Source: Calothrix sp. NIES-4105 (GTDB lineage Bacteria > Cyanobacteriota > Cyanobacteriia > Cyanobacteriales > Nostocaceae). Taken from it: a stretch of 64,000 nucleotides of DNA. The stretch is from positions 1 to 64,000 of the forward strand of contig NZ_AP018294.1 of assembly GCF_002368415.1 (NCBI RefSeq). The letters are read 5' to 3'. Each line of letters opens with the position of its first letter. Within the stretch, counting starts at the first letter, position 1. A program made the position numbers and the translations under genes. The notes under the pieces were generated by a model that saw only the letters and a list, made by a program, of their open reading frames with translations, searched no databases and had not been told where the DNA came from. Shown here one piece after another: positions 50,679-58,416 of this stretch.

Positions 50679-52142
50679 TTATCCCTCAAACTGAATCGGT
50701 TTACCGTTTAGATGTCCGTAAATAGTTTCTGGTCGTAACCAATTTGGAATAGTTACTTCCAGGTTCTTAATAGCCTTACCCTTCTCATCAACTAAACCGT
50801 TTACCGTGGCATTAGATAATGGTCTTTCTCCATCGGCTGAGTATCTTTCAATTTGGATGGTTTGATTATTCTTAGCAGTATGAGTACCCTTCGCATCTCC
50901 GGTAGCAGTTGCAGTAAAATAATGCGCGATAAAAACCCAATATTCCGCAGCTTTCCTGATATCTGAAAGAGAATGTTTAACAAATCTCCCAGCCGATTCC
51001 TTGCATTCAGGAGCGTCGGATAAATTTGTAAATTCATCTGCTAGGGATTGAGTAGGAGTATCATCTTCCGTCCTTGTTGTCCACCTCTCAATAATGCTTG
51101 TAAATGATGTGTTGATACTCTCATAATCGTTGTTGGCGCCGACTACTGCTGGAGGGTTATCTCCCAGTTCCATTAAATACTTCCATGCCTTGGTGCAGTT
51201 TTTTTGAGCATGAGCATCAACAATTTCTATTAATTCCCATCCAAAAATATAGTGCCGTAACAAGATAATTGACGCAGCTAGCGTAGACTTACCTGCACCT
51301 TGACCTCCAATTATCCATAACGGTTTCCTGATTTTTAAAACCTTATACAGCCACCCGGACTCATGTTCTTTTAAGGCATTAACAAGTTGGTTAATTAATT
51401 CTTTGTTTTTAGAATCAGTACCAGTGTTATTACCAGAGTCATTGTTCTTACCCAAAGCTTTATTCATTTCCTTATCAGCCTTAGCAGCGTCTCTTAGGTT
51501 CTCAGATTTGATGAGCGTAAATTCAGATTTAGATGCCGCAATTTCCTCGAGTGCCAAATCAAACCTGGCTTCATCAATGGCATTGGAACGTTTTAATACT
51601 TCCTGTAAATGGGTTAATTCTCCCTGCCCCCGAAGCTTATTTATTTCTGTTGCAATATCTCGCTCTGCTTGAAATTCTTGTTTCTTGAATATTACTTTAC
51701 GCTCATTAAAGCCATGTACCCAATTCTCATATACTTGAGTTTTAAAAGCTTCCAAATCAGAAGAGTAAGAGTTTTGTAGTGCCGATGCTTTTAATCCTTG
51801 ATTGTACCGTGCGTAAATAATTAATCCCAACACAGCTAGAGAATATTTGGGGATGTCTGGATTTGAAGCAGGAATGTTTCTTACAACAGTTGATTTTTTG
51901 ATTATATCTATCCATTCCCGTTTAAATTCCGAACCATTCCCCTCCCCGTAAAGCGACAAATCATACAGTTGTTTTAACACAACTAAATCAATATCCTTTT
52001 CACAGCCCCTCTCAGCCCTTTCTGAAGGAGCGAAACAAATCTGATAGCGCTCGAACTGTGTACCGAGGTGGGATACTAAATGAAAAAATCCTGCCAGTGT
52101 CAGAGCTATTACCGTGCCATGTTTGTGCAAGAACTTTTTCAT
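50679..52142 (-). CDS. Membrane-anchored P-loop ATPase of unknown system
   Basis: About 487 residues from the ATG at 52142; an in-frame TTG at 52187 overlaps the previous gene and is less likely. An N-terminal hydrophobic helix (TVIALTLAGFFHLVSHLG) is followed by a second one, then a coiled coil (about 140-240). The ATPase domain has Walker A IGGQGAGKST, a Walker B-like QSLADEFTNL and a later VFIAHYFTATATGD strand. The pattern is reminiscent of HerA/FtsK or type IV secretion coupling ATPases, but I cannot place it in a named family. It is the largest gene of an operon of small membrane and coiled-coil proteins, so it probably powers a DNA- or protein-moving machine. Confidence 0.7.
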   Translation of the reverse strand: MKKFLHKHGTVIALTLAGFFHLVSHLGTQFERYQICFAPSERAERGCEKDIDLVVLKQLYDLSLYGEGNGSEFKREWIDIIKKSTVVRNIPASNPDIPKYSLAVLGLIIYARYNQGLKASALQNSYSSDLEAFKTQVYENWVHGFNERKVIFKKQEFQAERDIATEINKLRGQGELTHLQEVLKRSNAIDEARFDLALEEIAASKSEFTLIKSENLRDAAKADKEMNKALGKNNDSGNNTGTDSKNKELINQLVNALKEHESGWLYKVLKIRKPLWIIGGQGAGKSTLAASIILLRHYIFGWELIEIVDAHAQKNCTKAWKYLMELGDNPPAVVGANNDYESINTSFTSIIERWTTRTEDDTPTQSLADEFTNLSDAPECKESAGRFVKHSLSDIRKAAEYWVFIAHYFTATATGDAKGTHTAKNNQTIQIERYSADGERPLSNATVNGLVDEKGKAIKNLEVTIPNWLRPETIYGHLNGKPIQFEG

Positions 52143-52152
52143 TTCCCAGTAC

Positions 52153-52704
52153 CTATTTTCGCTTTGGAACAAAATAATAAGCTGCAATCATGAGGAGAAA
52201 GCTAATAAGTAAACCCATACTTTGAGGTATGGCGATAGGGCTTTTATCCCCTTCAAACTCCTTTCTTTGTGTTTCAATAACTTCATAGGTTCGCTCGGTT
52301 GCGGATTTTAAACTGTAGTAATTATTGAGAACACCATAGACTAAGAATCCTGCCCCTCCAATCTTGGCGATAACTGAAAAAGGTTTGTGCATATTGTCGA
52401 TTTCTGGTTTCCCATTGTGGTAATTTATTCTGAATCCATCTAAGTCCCTGGTAGCTGGAATCATCGCGATTGTAAACACACTGACTGCGGTCAAGGTCGG
52501 GTTAAATGTTATTCCTATAAGTGCTTTACCAACAAAATAAGCAGCTGCAACATACGAATAATTTGTAAGCCTTTCAGCTAGAAGCGCTTCCTGACTAATT
52601 TCTGCTATTTTATTCGCTTTGAATTCTTCTATCTGCTCCTTAACTTCTTCGGGATATTCGGTGTAACCTGACTTGTTCTCTTGCTGTAAAAATGAAAACG
52701 CCAT
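52153..52704 (-). CDS. Membrane protein of the ATPase operon
   Basis: About 183 residues from the ATG at 52704 (GGGAG 8 bases upstream). It has an N-terminal amphipathic coil (EEVKEQIEEFKANKIAE) and four hydrophobic segments, at about 48-68, 70-84, 110-128 and 162-178, and a basic end. It lies 10 bp before the ATPase start. It could anchor or regulate the ATPase. No family recognised. Confidence 0.55.
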   Translation of the reverse strand: MAFSFLQQENKSGYTEYPEEVKEQIEEFKANKIAEISQEALLAERLTNYSYVAAAYFVGKALIGITFNPTLTAVSVFTIAMIPATRDLDGFRINYHNGKPEIDNMHKPFSVIAKIGGAGFLVYGVLNNYYSLKSATERTYEVIETQRKEFEGDKSPIAIPQSMGLLISFLLMIAAYYFVPKRK

Positions 52705-52725
52705 CAAAAAAATCTCCCGATATTA

Positions 52726-53379
52726 TTAACTGAATACAAACCCCAATTTAGCCAAGATACGAGTTACCGGATTACTAGCCTCCGCAACATAATCCTTATA
52801 GTTAATGCGCTCTAATTCCGAATCGCTACCGTGTTCGAGAATATGTTTCATTCTTGCTTTTTTGTAATCTGAGTCAGTTTTTAATTGCTTGAGGTAGGGG
52901 CGGTTTACCAGTTTAATTAATTTGTCTTTCGCATCAACAGAGTATTCAGCATTAACTATCTCTGCCTGCATGGAGATAAATTCCATTTCATCATTATGCT
53001 TGGTTGACTGTAATAACCTAGCTGCTAGCAATTCGGCATCTATTTCCGTAATTCCGTTATTATAGTTACCCTCAGTCAGAACCGTTGCGGCTTGCGAAGA
53101 GGATACCTTTAACCCATACTTACTACCAGCGGAAATTATGTCAGCAATTTTCTCGTTATAGGTTCCCTGAGCTGAAATGATATCAATCCACTGTTGCGCT
53201 ATCTGGGGAAGGAATTCATTAATAAATTGGGCATCTTTATGTGTATCCCGTAAGTCCTTAAGTTCCTGCTCATCCCCCAAAGTTTGCTTATTTAAAGTAT
53301 CGATGGAGAAACCTAAATCGTTTTTTAACCGATTCAATACGTTGTTCCCTCTTCCGCTTACGAAGTCTTTTATCCTCAT
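52726..53379 (-). CDS. Helical hypothetical protein of the ATPase operon
   Basis: The 217-residue protein is almost entirely helical by composition (DLGFSIDTLNKQTLG, QELKDLRDTHKDAQF, QIAQQWIDIISAQG). It has no obvious membrane segment apart from a possible one at the very end. The ATG at 53379 has GAGGAAGAG before it. Its first 92 bp overlap the end of the preceding gene. Function unknown. Confidence 0.55.
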   Translation of the reverse strand: MRIKDFVSGRGNNVLNRLKNDLGFSIDTLNKQTLGDEQELKDLRDTHKDAQFINEFLPQIAQQWIDIISAQGTYNEKIADIISAGSKYGLKVSSSQAATVLTEGNYNNGITEIDAELLAARLLQSTKHNDEMEFISMQAEIVNAEYSVDAKDKLIKLVNRPYLKQLKTDSDYKKARMKHILEHGSDSELERINYKDYVAEASNPVTRILAKLGFVFS

Positions 53380-53662
53380 CTCTCTTCCTCTCGTATTCGT
53401 CGTTATACTGCTTTACTTTGTCAAGTGTATTACCGGGACAAACTAAATAAAACCTGTTATCAGTAGGGTGTTGTTGGTAGTTACAATCCCGTTTATCAAT
53501 GTTGGGATAAAGTGCTAAAATATGCTCGATTCGGTTACGATGTTCATTAATGGTTAAGGTTACTGGCGCTCCTATAGAAACCAAGATTACCCCCCAACCG
53601 ATTAGGCGAATATCCCATTTATCAACTTTGTAATGGTAGTAGATTCCTAACCCTCCAACCAC
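53288..53662 (-). CDS. Small membrane protein with basic tail
   Basis: About 124 residues from a GTG at 53662. The first 45 residues hold two membrane segments (about 1-10 and 20-38), then a Cys-containing middle, and a strongly basic end (RKRDEDKRLRKRKREQRIES) that could bind nucleic acid or membrane. It starts 10 bp after the coiled-coil gene's stop and overlaps the next gene by 92 bp. Function unknown. Confidence 0.5.
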   Translation of the reverse strand: MVGGLGIYYHYKVDKWDIRLIGWGVILVSIGAPVTLTINEHRNRIEHILALYPNIDKRDCNYQQHPTDNRFYLVCPGNTLDKVKQYNDEYERKRDEDKRLRKRKREQRIESVKKRFRFLHRYFK

Positions 53663-53672
53663 ACCTGATAGT

Positions 53673-54389
53673 TTAGGACTTGGCTGGGATTCTAAGTCGT
53701 TCTGTGAAAGCGAACTGGACGCTTTTGATATCGTTGCGGATACCTCCCAAATCCGCTTTTACGTCGTTTTTAAAGCCTGCAATTTTCTGGTTTAGCTTTT
53801 CTTTCCTTGATGCAAAATGCTCTCTCAGGTTCTCGCTATTACTCTCTAAACTTGACTCTACCGAATCAAATCTATGGTCAAAGTACGATTTAATTGCTGT
53901 AGAGATGGTATCGATTAGGTGAGTGTAACTCTCGAATATTTCATCAACTGTTGACGCGATACATGTTGCATCTTCCTCTGATAAAGTAAATCCTAATACC
54001 GATGCTTGGGAAGTAATTAAATCGTGCTTCTCCTCCTCACTTACAATTATTTCTCCCCCCTCTTTCTGTTCGGGTTGGGGTACATCTGGAAAATCGGTAA
54101 TTATTGATTCGGGGATACTATACTCCGAGGTGTTGGTTTTTATTTCTTCCTCAAAGCCTGTATCTGATTGGGAATAAGTAATCTGTGCCGATTCTACATC
54201 TGCTACTTGTTCAATTTCTTGGGAAGGGGTGAGTTTTTGAATTACCTCTTTTACAATTGTGGATTTATTCTCTAGGATATTTTCTCCATCTGGACAGACA
54301 GTATTAATCGCTTCCCTGATAATGTCTGAGGTGGGGGTATATCCTTGTTTTTTTACCGAAGCACGAATATTTTCAATGTACTTTTTCAT
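53673..54389 (-). CDS. Coiled-coil hypothetical protein
   Basis: The 238-residue acidic protein has MKKYIENIRASVKKQGYTPT at the start, a long low-complexity acidic middle, and a coiled-coil end (HRFDSVESSLESNSENLREH and following). It overlaps the first gene of the operon by 4 bp (ATGA). It resembles structural or scaffold proteins only in general shape; no family was recognised. Confidence 0.5.
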   Translation of the reverse strand: MKKYIENIRASVKKQGYTPTSDIIREAINTVCPDGENILENKSTIVKEVIQKLTPSQEIEQVADVESAQITYSQSDTGFEEEIKTNTSEYSIPESIITDFPDVPQPEQKEGGEIIVSEEEKHDLITSQASVLGFTLSEEDATCIASTVDEIFESYTHLIDTISTAIKSYFDHRFDSVESSLESNSENLREHFASRKEKLNQKIAGFKNDVKADLGGIRNDIKSVQFAFTERLRIPAKS

Positions 54390-54883
54390 GATTTGCCTTT
54401 TTCTAATTTAATACTTGAATACTTAGCTTCGTACATTAAAGCCGACGCGAAAACCTTTACCAATTCCTCTGCTTTATAGTTCCGCTCCTTGTCAAAATAC
54501 TTGCCGTTTATTTTTGGAACTGAACTCTGAAACCACCTGATAATAGTTGTGCGATGAGCTTTATTTTTAGTTCGTTTCTGCAACTCATTAAAAACTACAT
54601 CTCCTTTGATGACTACCTTTTGGGTGGCTAATTTATGGGCTTGTACATGGCACTCTATTAATTGTTTTAGGGATAGTTTTGTGTATTGTTTTTCAAGTTT
54701 TAACCTAGCAACTGTCTGGAGATTCTCCAGTGTCAAAACCATTCCACAATCCCGTAAAACTTTTTTTAATCGATACCAAGCACTGTCTGAAATTGTGCTT
54801 CCCAAATGTAATTCAAAGTACTTTTTAGCATCAAGATTACTTAACATCTCCTCTTCCCAAACGGTATAACTTTTCTTTTGCAC
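54386..54883 (-). CDS. Helical, probably DNA-binding protein, first gene of the operon
   Basis: The 165-residue basic protein starts at a GTG (54883) with AGGAG 3 bases upstream, a short spacing. It has LDAKKYFELHLGSTISDSAW, a likely HTH (LTLENLQTVARLKLEKQYTK) and a second one near KAHRTTIIRWFQSSV. It could be the regulator of the operon below it. No family is known. The next gene overlaps by 4 bp. Confidence 0.5.
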   Translation of the reverse strand: MQKKSYTVWEEEMLSNLDAKKYFELHLGSTISDSAWYRLKKVLRDCGMVLTLENLQTVARLKLEKQYTKLSLKQLIECHVQAHKLATQKVVIKGDVVFNELQKRTKNKAHRTTIIRWFQSSVPKINGKYFDKERNYKAEELVKVFASALMYEAKYSSIKLEKGKS

Positions 54884-55324
54884 TATCTCCTAAACGCACT
54901 TTCGCTACTTTGCATCTCACACCCCGCACCAGCAAAGGCAAATACAGTTTTTTAATATTTCTGGCTCTGAGAGAATATTGCAAATCACAGCAAAGCGACA
55001 TAGAAGCGGGATAAGTAAGGGGTGAAATGGACTTTTGCGTTTCCTAGTGCAGTAGCAAATTCCGAGCAATCGGTTACAGGGTAAGTCTTGCAGCTTTTAC
55101 TCTCAGGTGGCGCCACTTTGCACTAAAATCTTTTTCCTCCGGGATTCCTACCTCCTTTTCCTTGTTGGAATTTTCTGCTGCTTGGGTACGGGTGTCAAAC
55201 GTGACAGGTAGATAAGCCTTCCTCCGCGACTGAAATTATATTAACAGAAAAGTGCGTACCGTGTGGCACAGTTCACATAATTTGCTAAAATACGTCGTAG
55301 GTTGCACTATTAGAAAGGAGTTTT
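54884..55324. other. Intergenic, 441 bp, divergent promoter region
   Basis: It separates the minus-strand ATPase operon from the plus-strand RHH gene, so it should hold both promoters. No clear operator repeat or RNA gene was seen. AAAGGAG precedes the RHH gene. Confidence 0.35.
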
Positions 55325-55531
55325 ATGAAGTTAAAAACAGAAATGCCGTCAAAGTGGCGAATCAATGCAACCGTTAGTGAGGAAGTGTCAAAAAAGCTTG
55401 AAGCTTGGGCTGCTCAAGAAAATAGGAGCGTCAGCAGTTTGGTGGCAAGCATTTTAAAGGAAGCAGTTAAGTCCCATGACGAAGGGGTTTATCTACATTC
55501 CCAAAACTTCCCTAATAGTCACAAAGATTAA
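55325..55531 (+). CDS. Ribbon-helix-helix (CopG-like) protein
   Basis: The 68-residue protein has the RHH pattern: WRINATVSEEVSKKLEAWAA, then ENRSVSSLVASILKEAV. Such small proteins repress their own operon or act as antitoxins. AAAGGAG lies 7 bp upstream of the ATG. It is followed by the GIY-YIG gene, 28 bp on. Confidence 0.7.
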   Translation: MKLKTEMPSKWRINATVSEEVSKKLEAWAAQENRSVSSLVASILKEAVKSHDEGVYLHSQNFPNSHKD

Positions 55532-55559
55532 AAGCGATAGGGTATAAGAACGTTTAAAC

Positions 55560-56060
55560 ATGAATGCTACTGATATCAATCCTTCAAATCTGCCTGTAAT
55601 ACCAATATCCGAACGCCGAAACTTACCTGACTGTCCGGCCATTTATTTTGTGATGCAAGGCAACATTATTCTATATATTGGTCGAACCAAGAGTCTTTGT
55701 CGTCGCTGGCTTACTCACCATATCTGGGAACGTTTGTACGATATAAGCGGCGAATAAAAAATAGCATGGCTGGAATGTAGTCAAGTAGAATTATTGTCCG
55801 AGATTGAGAAAGTTATGATTTCTCATTTCGACCCACCACTCAATAAACGCTTAGAAGCACAAAACGGTAGATTAGATAGGCGCCGAAGCCCGAATTCCCG
55901 CCAGATTAGTGGACATATACCTATAGATATGTATAAAAAGTTAAAATCCGTTTGCGCGTTAAAAGATGTTTCCCAAAGCGAAGCCCTGGAACAAGCTATC
56001 AATATTTGGATGAAGCAAGAGAAAGAAGAAAATCTTGAATCGACACACGAAGAAGATTAA
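55560..56060 (+). pseudogene. GIY-YIG nuclease with C-terminal RHH domain, in-frame stop
   Basis: The reading starts MNATDINPSNLPVIPISERR and holds AIYFV, ILYIGRT and LCRRWLTHH, the GIY-YIG catalytic strands and Arg. A TAA at 55755-55757 interrupts it. The same frame continues KIAWLECSQ, LLSEIEKVMISHFDPPLNKR, which carries the catalytic Glu and the family's final Asn, and then an RHH segment (GHIPIDMYKKLKSVCALKDV) to the stop at 56058-56060. It is one gene of about 166 codons with a nonsense codon, or it relies on readthrough. Without readthrough no active nuclease is made. Confidence 0.75.
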
Positions 56061-56062
56061 GC

Positions 56063-56314
56063 ATGAACGTTACTGATATCAATCCTCTAACCTTGCCGTC
56101 GTTACCATTATCCGACCGTCTTAAGTTGCCTAACCTATCTGCAATTTACTTTGTCATTTCAAACGGACAAGTAATTTATAACAGTTTTGAGTATAAAATA
56201 AAGCGTTCGGTCAAACTAGAATCGCACGCAATCGCAAGGGCGCTCCGCAGTGGACGTTGCCTTTATGCTATAAAATCGCGTGCTTGGCGTTTAGACATTC
56301 ATACAGCAGTATGA
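56063..56314 (+). pseudogene. Degenerate second GIY-YIG N-terminus
   Basis: The start MNVTDINPLTLPSLPLSDRL, then AIYFVISNGQVIYN, copies the N-terminus of the preceding gene. The YIG motif is altered to YNS and the similarity ends there. The rest (HAIARALRSGRCLYAIKSRA) is unlike the family. It begins 2 bp after the previous stop and overlaps the HTH gene on the other strand by 24 bp. It looks like a truncated tandem duplicate. Confidence 0.55.
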
Positions 56315-56764
56315 TGCGAAAATTACTAATATGCCTAAGTCCCTTAATAATCTATTTTTGGTAATCCCTACTTTAACTGTTTTGACAGCTGTCTCAAGAA
56401 GTTCGTCATCCGAAAGTCTTTCTTCTTCGGGGAATTCTTTTGCTGCTTCACGCAGCGCACTCAAGACAATATCAACTCCACTAATAAAAGAATCTATAAC
56501 GTCGGGATTATAAGGATTTTCGATTTTGTTTTGATAAGCTAATTGATATAACTTGGCAGCTCTAATCCCCATTGCATTAGCTAATCTTATCAAGCTGCTT
56601 TCCGTTGGATTGCTGCGTATCAAACACATCCTTCGTAGTCCGGGTCGCGTTAAACCAGCTTTATCAGCGAGTTCCGTCATTGTGATGTCTTCTTTTTCTA
56701 GATATTCGAGGACAAGTTTTCCCAATGGAGAACAATCTTTAGCCTTAAGCTGCAAAATTCGCAT
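56291..56764 (-). CDS. HTH (XRE-type) regulator
   Basis: The 157-residue protein has MRILQLKAKDCSPLGKLVLE, then an HTH (ITMTELADKAGLTRPGLRRM) and NPTESSLIRLANAMGIRAAK, a lambda repressor-like pattern. The C-terminal half is helical with a Leu-rich end. It is convergent with the GIY-YIG pair. It may control the nearby genes or the plasmid copy number. Confidence 0.65.
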   Translation of the reverse strand: MRILQLKAKDCSPLGKLVLEYLEKEDITMTELADKAGLTRPGLRRMCLIRSNPTESSLIRLANAMGIRAAKLYQLAYQNKIENPYNPDVIDSFISGVDIVLSALREAAKEFPEEERLSDDELLETAVKTVKVGITKNRLLRDLGILVIFASYCCMNV

Positions 56765-57566
56765 ATTTTTTTTTCGTAATTATAGGGTAGTTAGTTTCTT
56801 TTATGTTAATCTGTATACTATTGTCAGATAAAAAAGTTGGCTAGCCGCCCTGCTGCTGGTCCAGAAAATGCAAGTAGTCTAAAACGTAGCTGTAGAGAGC
56901 TAGTCAAGTCTTGTTGCTAAGGAACCGTGAGCGATTACCCATCGCTCGCACCTTTCGTTGGAAAACCAACCCTTAGTATATTAGTTATTAAATGTTAATT
57001 TTTTTAATACAACTACTATTTTAGTCTATATTTCATTTTTTGGATAGTGGAATATTAAGCGGCTACTTATGTTACACTCACACATTAGGTAGCAAAAAAT
57101 GTACGTAATCAAACTGCATCAACTAAACTCAACCGTAGACAAAAACTCAATAAATCACTCGAAACAACTATCCGAGCTAAATTTACACAACAATTTTCAA
57201 TTAAATCTACTGTATATCTAAACACTAGTAAAAGCCAAAACGCAAGTTGGGATTTTCTTGCCGTGGGCAAATTAATTTCTACCGCAGGACAGCTTTCCTT
57301 GTGTGAAAAAGGCTCCCATTTGACAAATTATCTTTGTTTTGGCTCATGACGGCTCGAACGAGAGCAGTTTGTCCTGAATCCGTTTCATGTTTGATTTATG
57401 ACTCATGATTCTAGAGACGACTGCAGTCATAAAAATGTAATTTTTATCCGTTAGACAGTTCCTTGACTGCCAAAGCGTTATAAGATCGTTGCAATAGTTT
57501 CTGTGTACCTAGAACAGATTTTGTTGCATCAAGAGCAGACCACAGCACACGGCACAAAATCATCTA
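56765..57566. other. Intergenic, about 800 bp, with two adjacent hairpins
   Basis: At 56929-56947 GAGCGA-TTACCCA-TCGCTC forms a 6-bp stem, with extra pairing of GT/CAC around a bulged G. At 56957-56970 GTTGG-AAAA-CCAAC forms a second one. The region before them (56830-56930) also folds partly. It could be a small RNA, but no known family was recognised. A 40-codon ATG frame at 57099 and a 70-codon frame overlapping it have no support. Confidence 0.35.
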
Positions 57567-57776
57567 ATGGTGATTGCTAGTTTGAGCGCTCGTTATATTA
57601 AGGGAGGTCATGTATGTACGAAAACTTGTAAGGGGCAAAAACGCTCTTATGAACGCGGATTTTGCCCTTTATTAGATCGAATGATTGCGGCGAAGAGTTT
57701 TATCTCTGAAGACTTAGATAGTGTTGATAGCGTGGCACTGCTTGATTCACCATTTAAGTTGCCAAAAGAGAAATAA
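57567..57776 (+). CDS. Small hypothetical protein
   Basis: The 69-residue product contains four Cys (HVCTKTCKGQKRSYERGFCP) and an acidic end. No family was recognised, and there is no strong ribosome-binding site. It may be a gene fragment. It lies upstream of the iteron-like repeats and the replication gene. Confidence 0.3.
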   Translation: MVIASLSARYIKGGHVCTKTCKGQKRSYERGFCPLLDRMIAAKSFISEDLDSVDSVALLDSPFKLPKEK

Positions 57777-57786
57777 CTCCGCGTCG

Positions 57787-57850
57787 TGAACTGGTCAGGA
57801 GTTTACTGCATCAGGAGGTTACTGCGTCAGTTGTTTACTGCGCGGCTGAG
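57787..57850. repeat. 16-bp iteron-like repeats upstream of the replication gene
   Basis: TTACTGC starts at 57803, 57819 and 57835, an exact 16-bp period. A fourth, weaker unit (TGAACTGGTCAGGAGT) lies at 57787. The consensus is about TTACTGCGTCAGGNGN. They lie about 570 bp before the CyRepA1-type gene. Tandem repeats of this kind near replication genes are usual iteron sites for initiator binding. Binding by CyRepA1 is inferred. Confidence 0.5.
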
Positions 57851-58416
57851 TTTCCTGGGAGTTTTCCTTGTCTATACACACATCTTATAGCAAGTTGTGT
57901 CAGTTTTACGTGAAAATTTTCAGTTTAGCTAAAAATCAAAAAAATCTGATAATCGTAGCGAGACGGATTTTTATTGCGGGCAGACAAAGAAAGTTTCACA
58001 TAACAAACGGAATACTCCTCCAAACGCTTCAAAACCCAACAAATTGTCGGTAACTATGTACTCTCGAATAATATTTTGTCAAAAATCATGCAATGACTTG
58101 AAGAAGGCAATGGGCAGTGAGCAATCAGCATTTCTTCACAACCCTCTACTGCCGACTGCCTTTATGTTGATAAAGCTTGCCTAACCTATTCGGCTAATTA
58201 CACAAAAAAAGTCGGTTAGTCAAGTCGCAGCATTTTCTTTCTCCCCAAAGCTTAAATACTTTCGGGTAAGAAACCTTACTAGAGCCTAACCAACAAAAAG
58301 TAAAAAAGACACTAAAAGGTTAACAAATGTTTAGGCTCAAAAGTAACTATCTTGTGGTAGTACATCAAGTTTTTAAGGAAGCGCTTGGCTAATCGGCTCC
58401 ACCCACGGAGACTATT
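57851..58416. other. Intergenic upstream of the replication gene
   Basis: It holds a GGCAATGGGCAGTGAGCA ... TACTGCCGACTGCC imperfect inverted repeat near 58108-58161, of a type common between cyanobacterial genes. CCTAACC/GGTTAG/GGCTAAT motifs recur near 58178-58398. The origin is probably here or in the iteron-like array just before. No gene is supported; a 61-codon frame at 57868 looks random. Confidence 0.4.

Noticed and set aside
57099-57349. A 40-codon frame and an overlapping 70-codon frame
   Set aside because: No family, no ribosome-binding site, and the two exclude each other.
57868-58053. A 61-codon plus-strand frame upstream of the replication gene
   Set aside because: No ribosome-binding site, and it lies in DNA with origin-like repeats.
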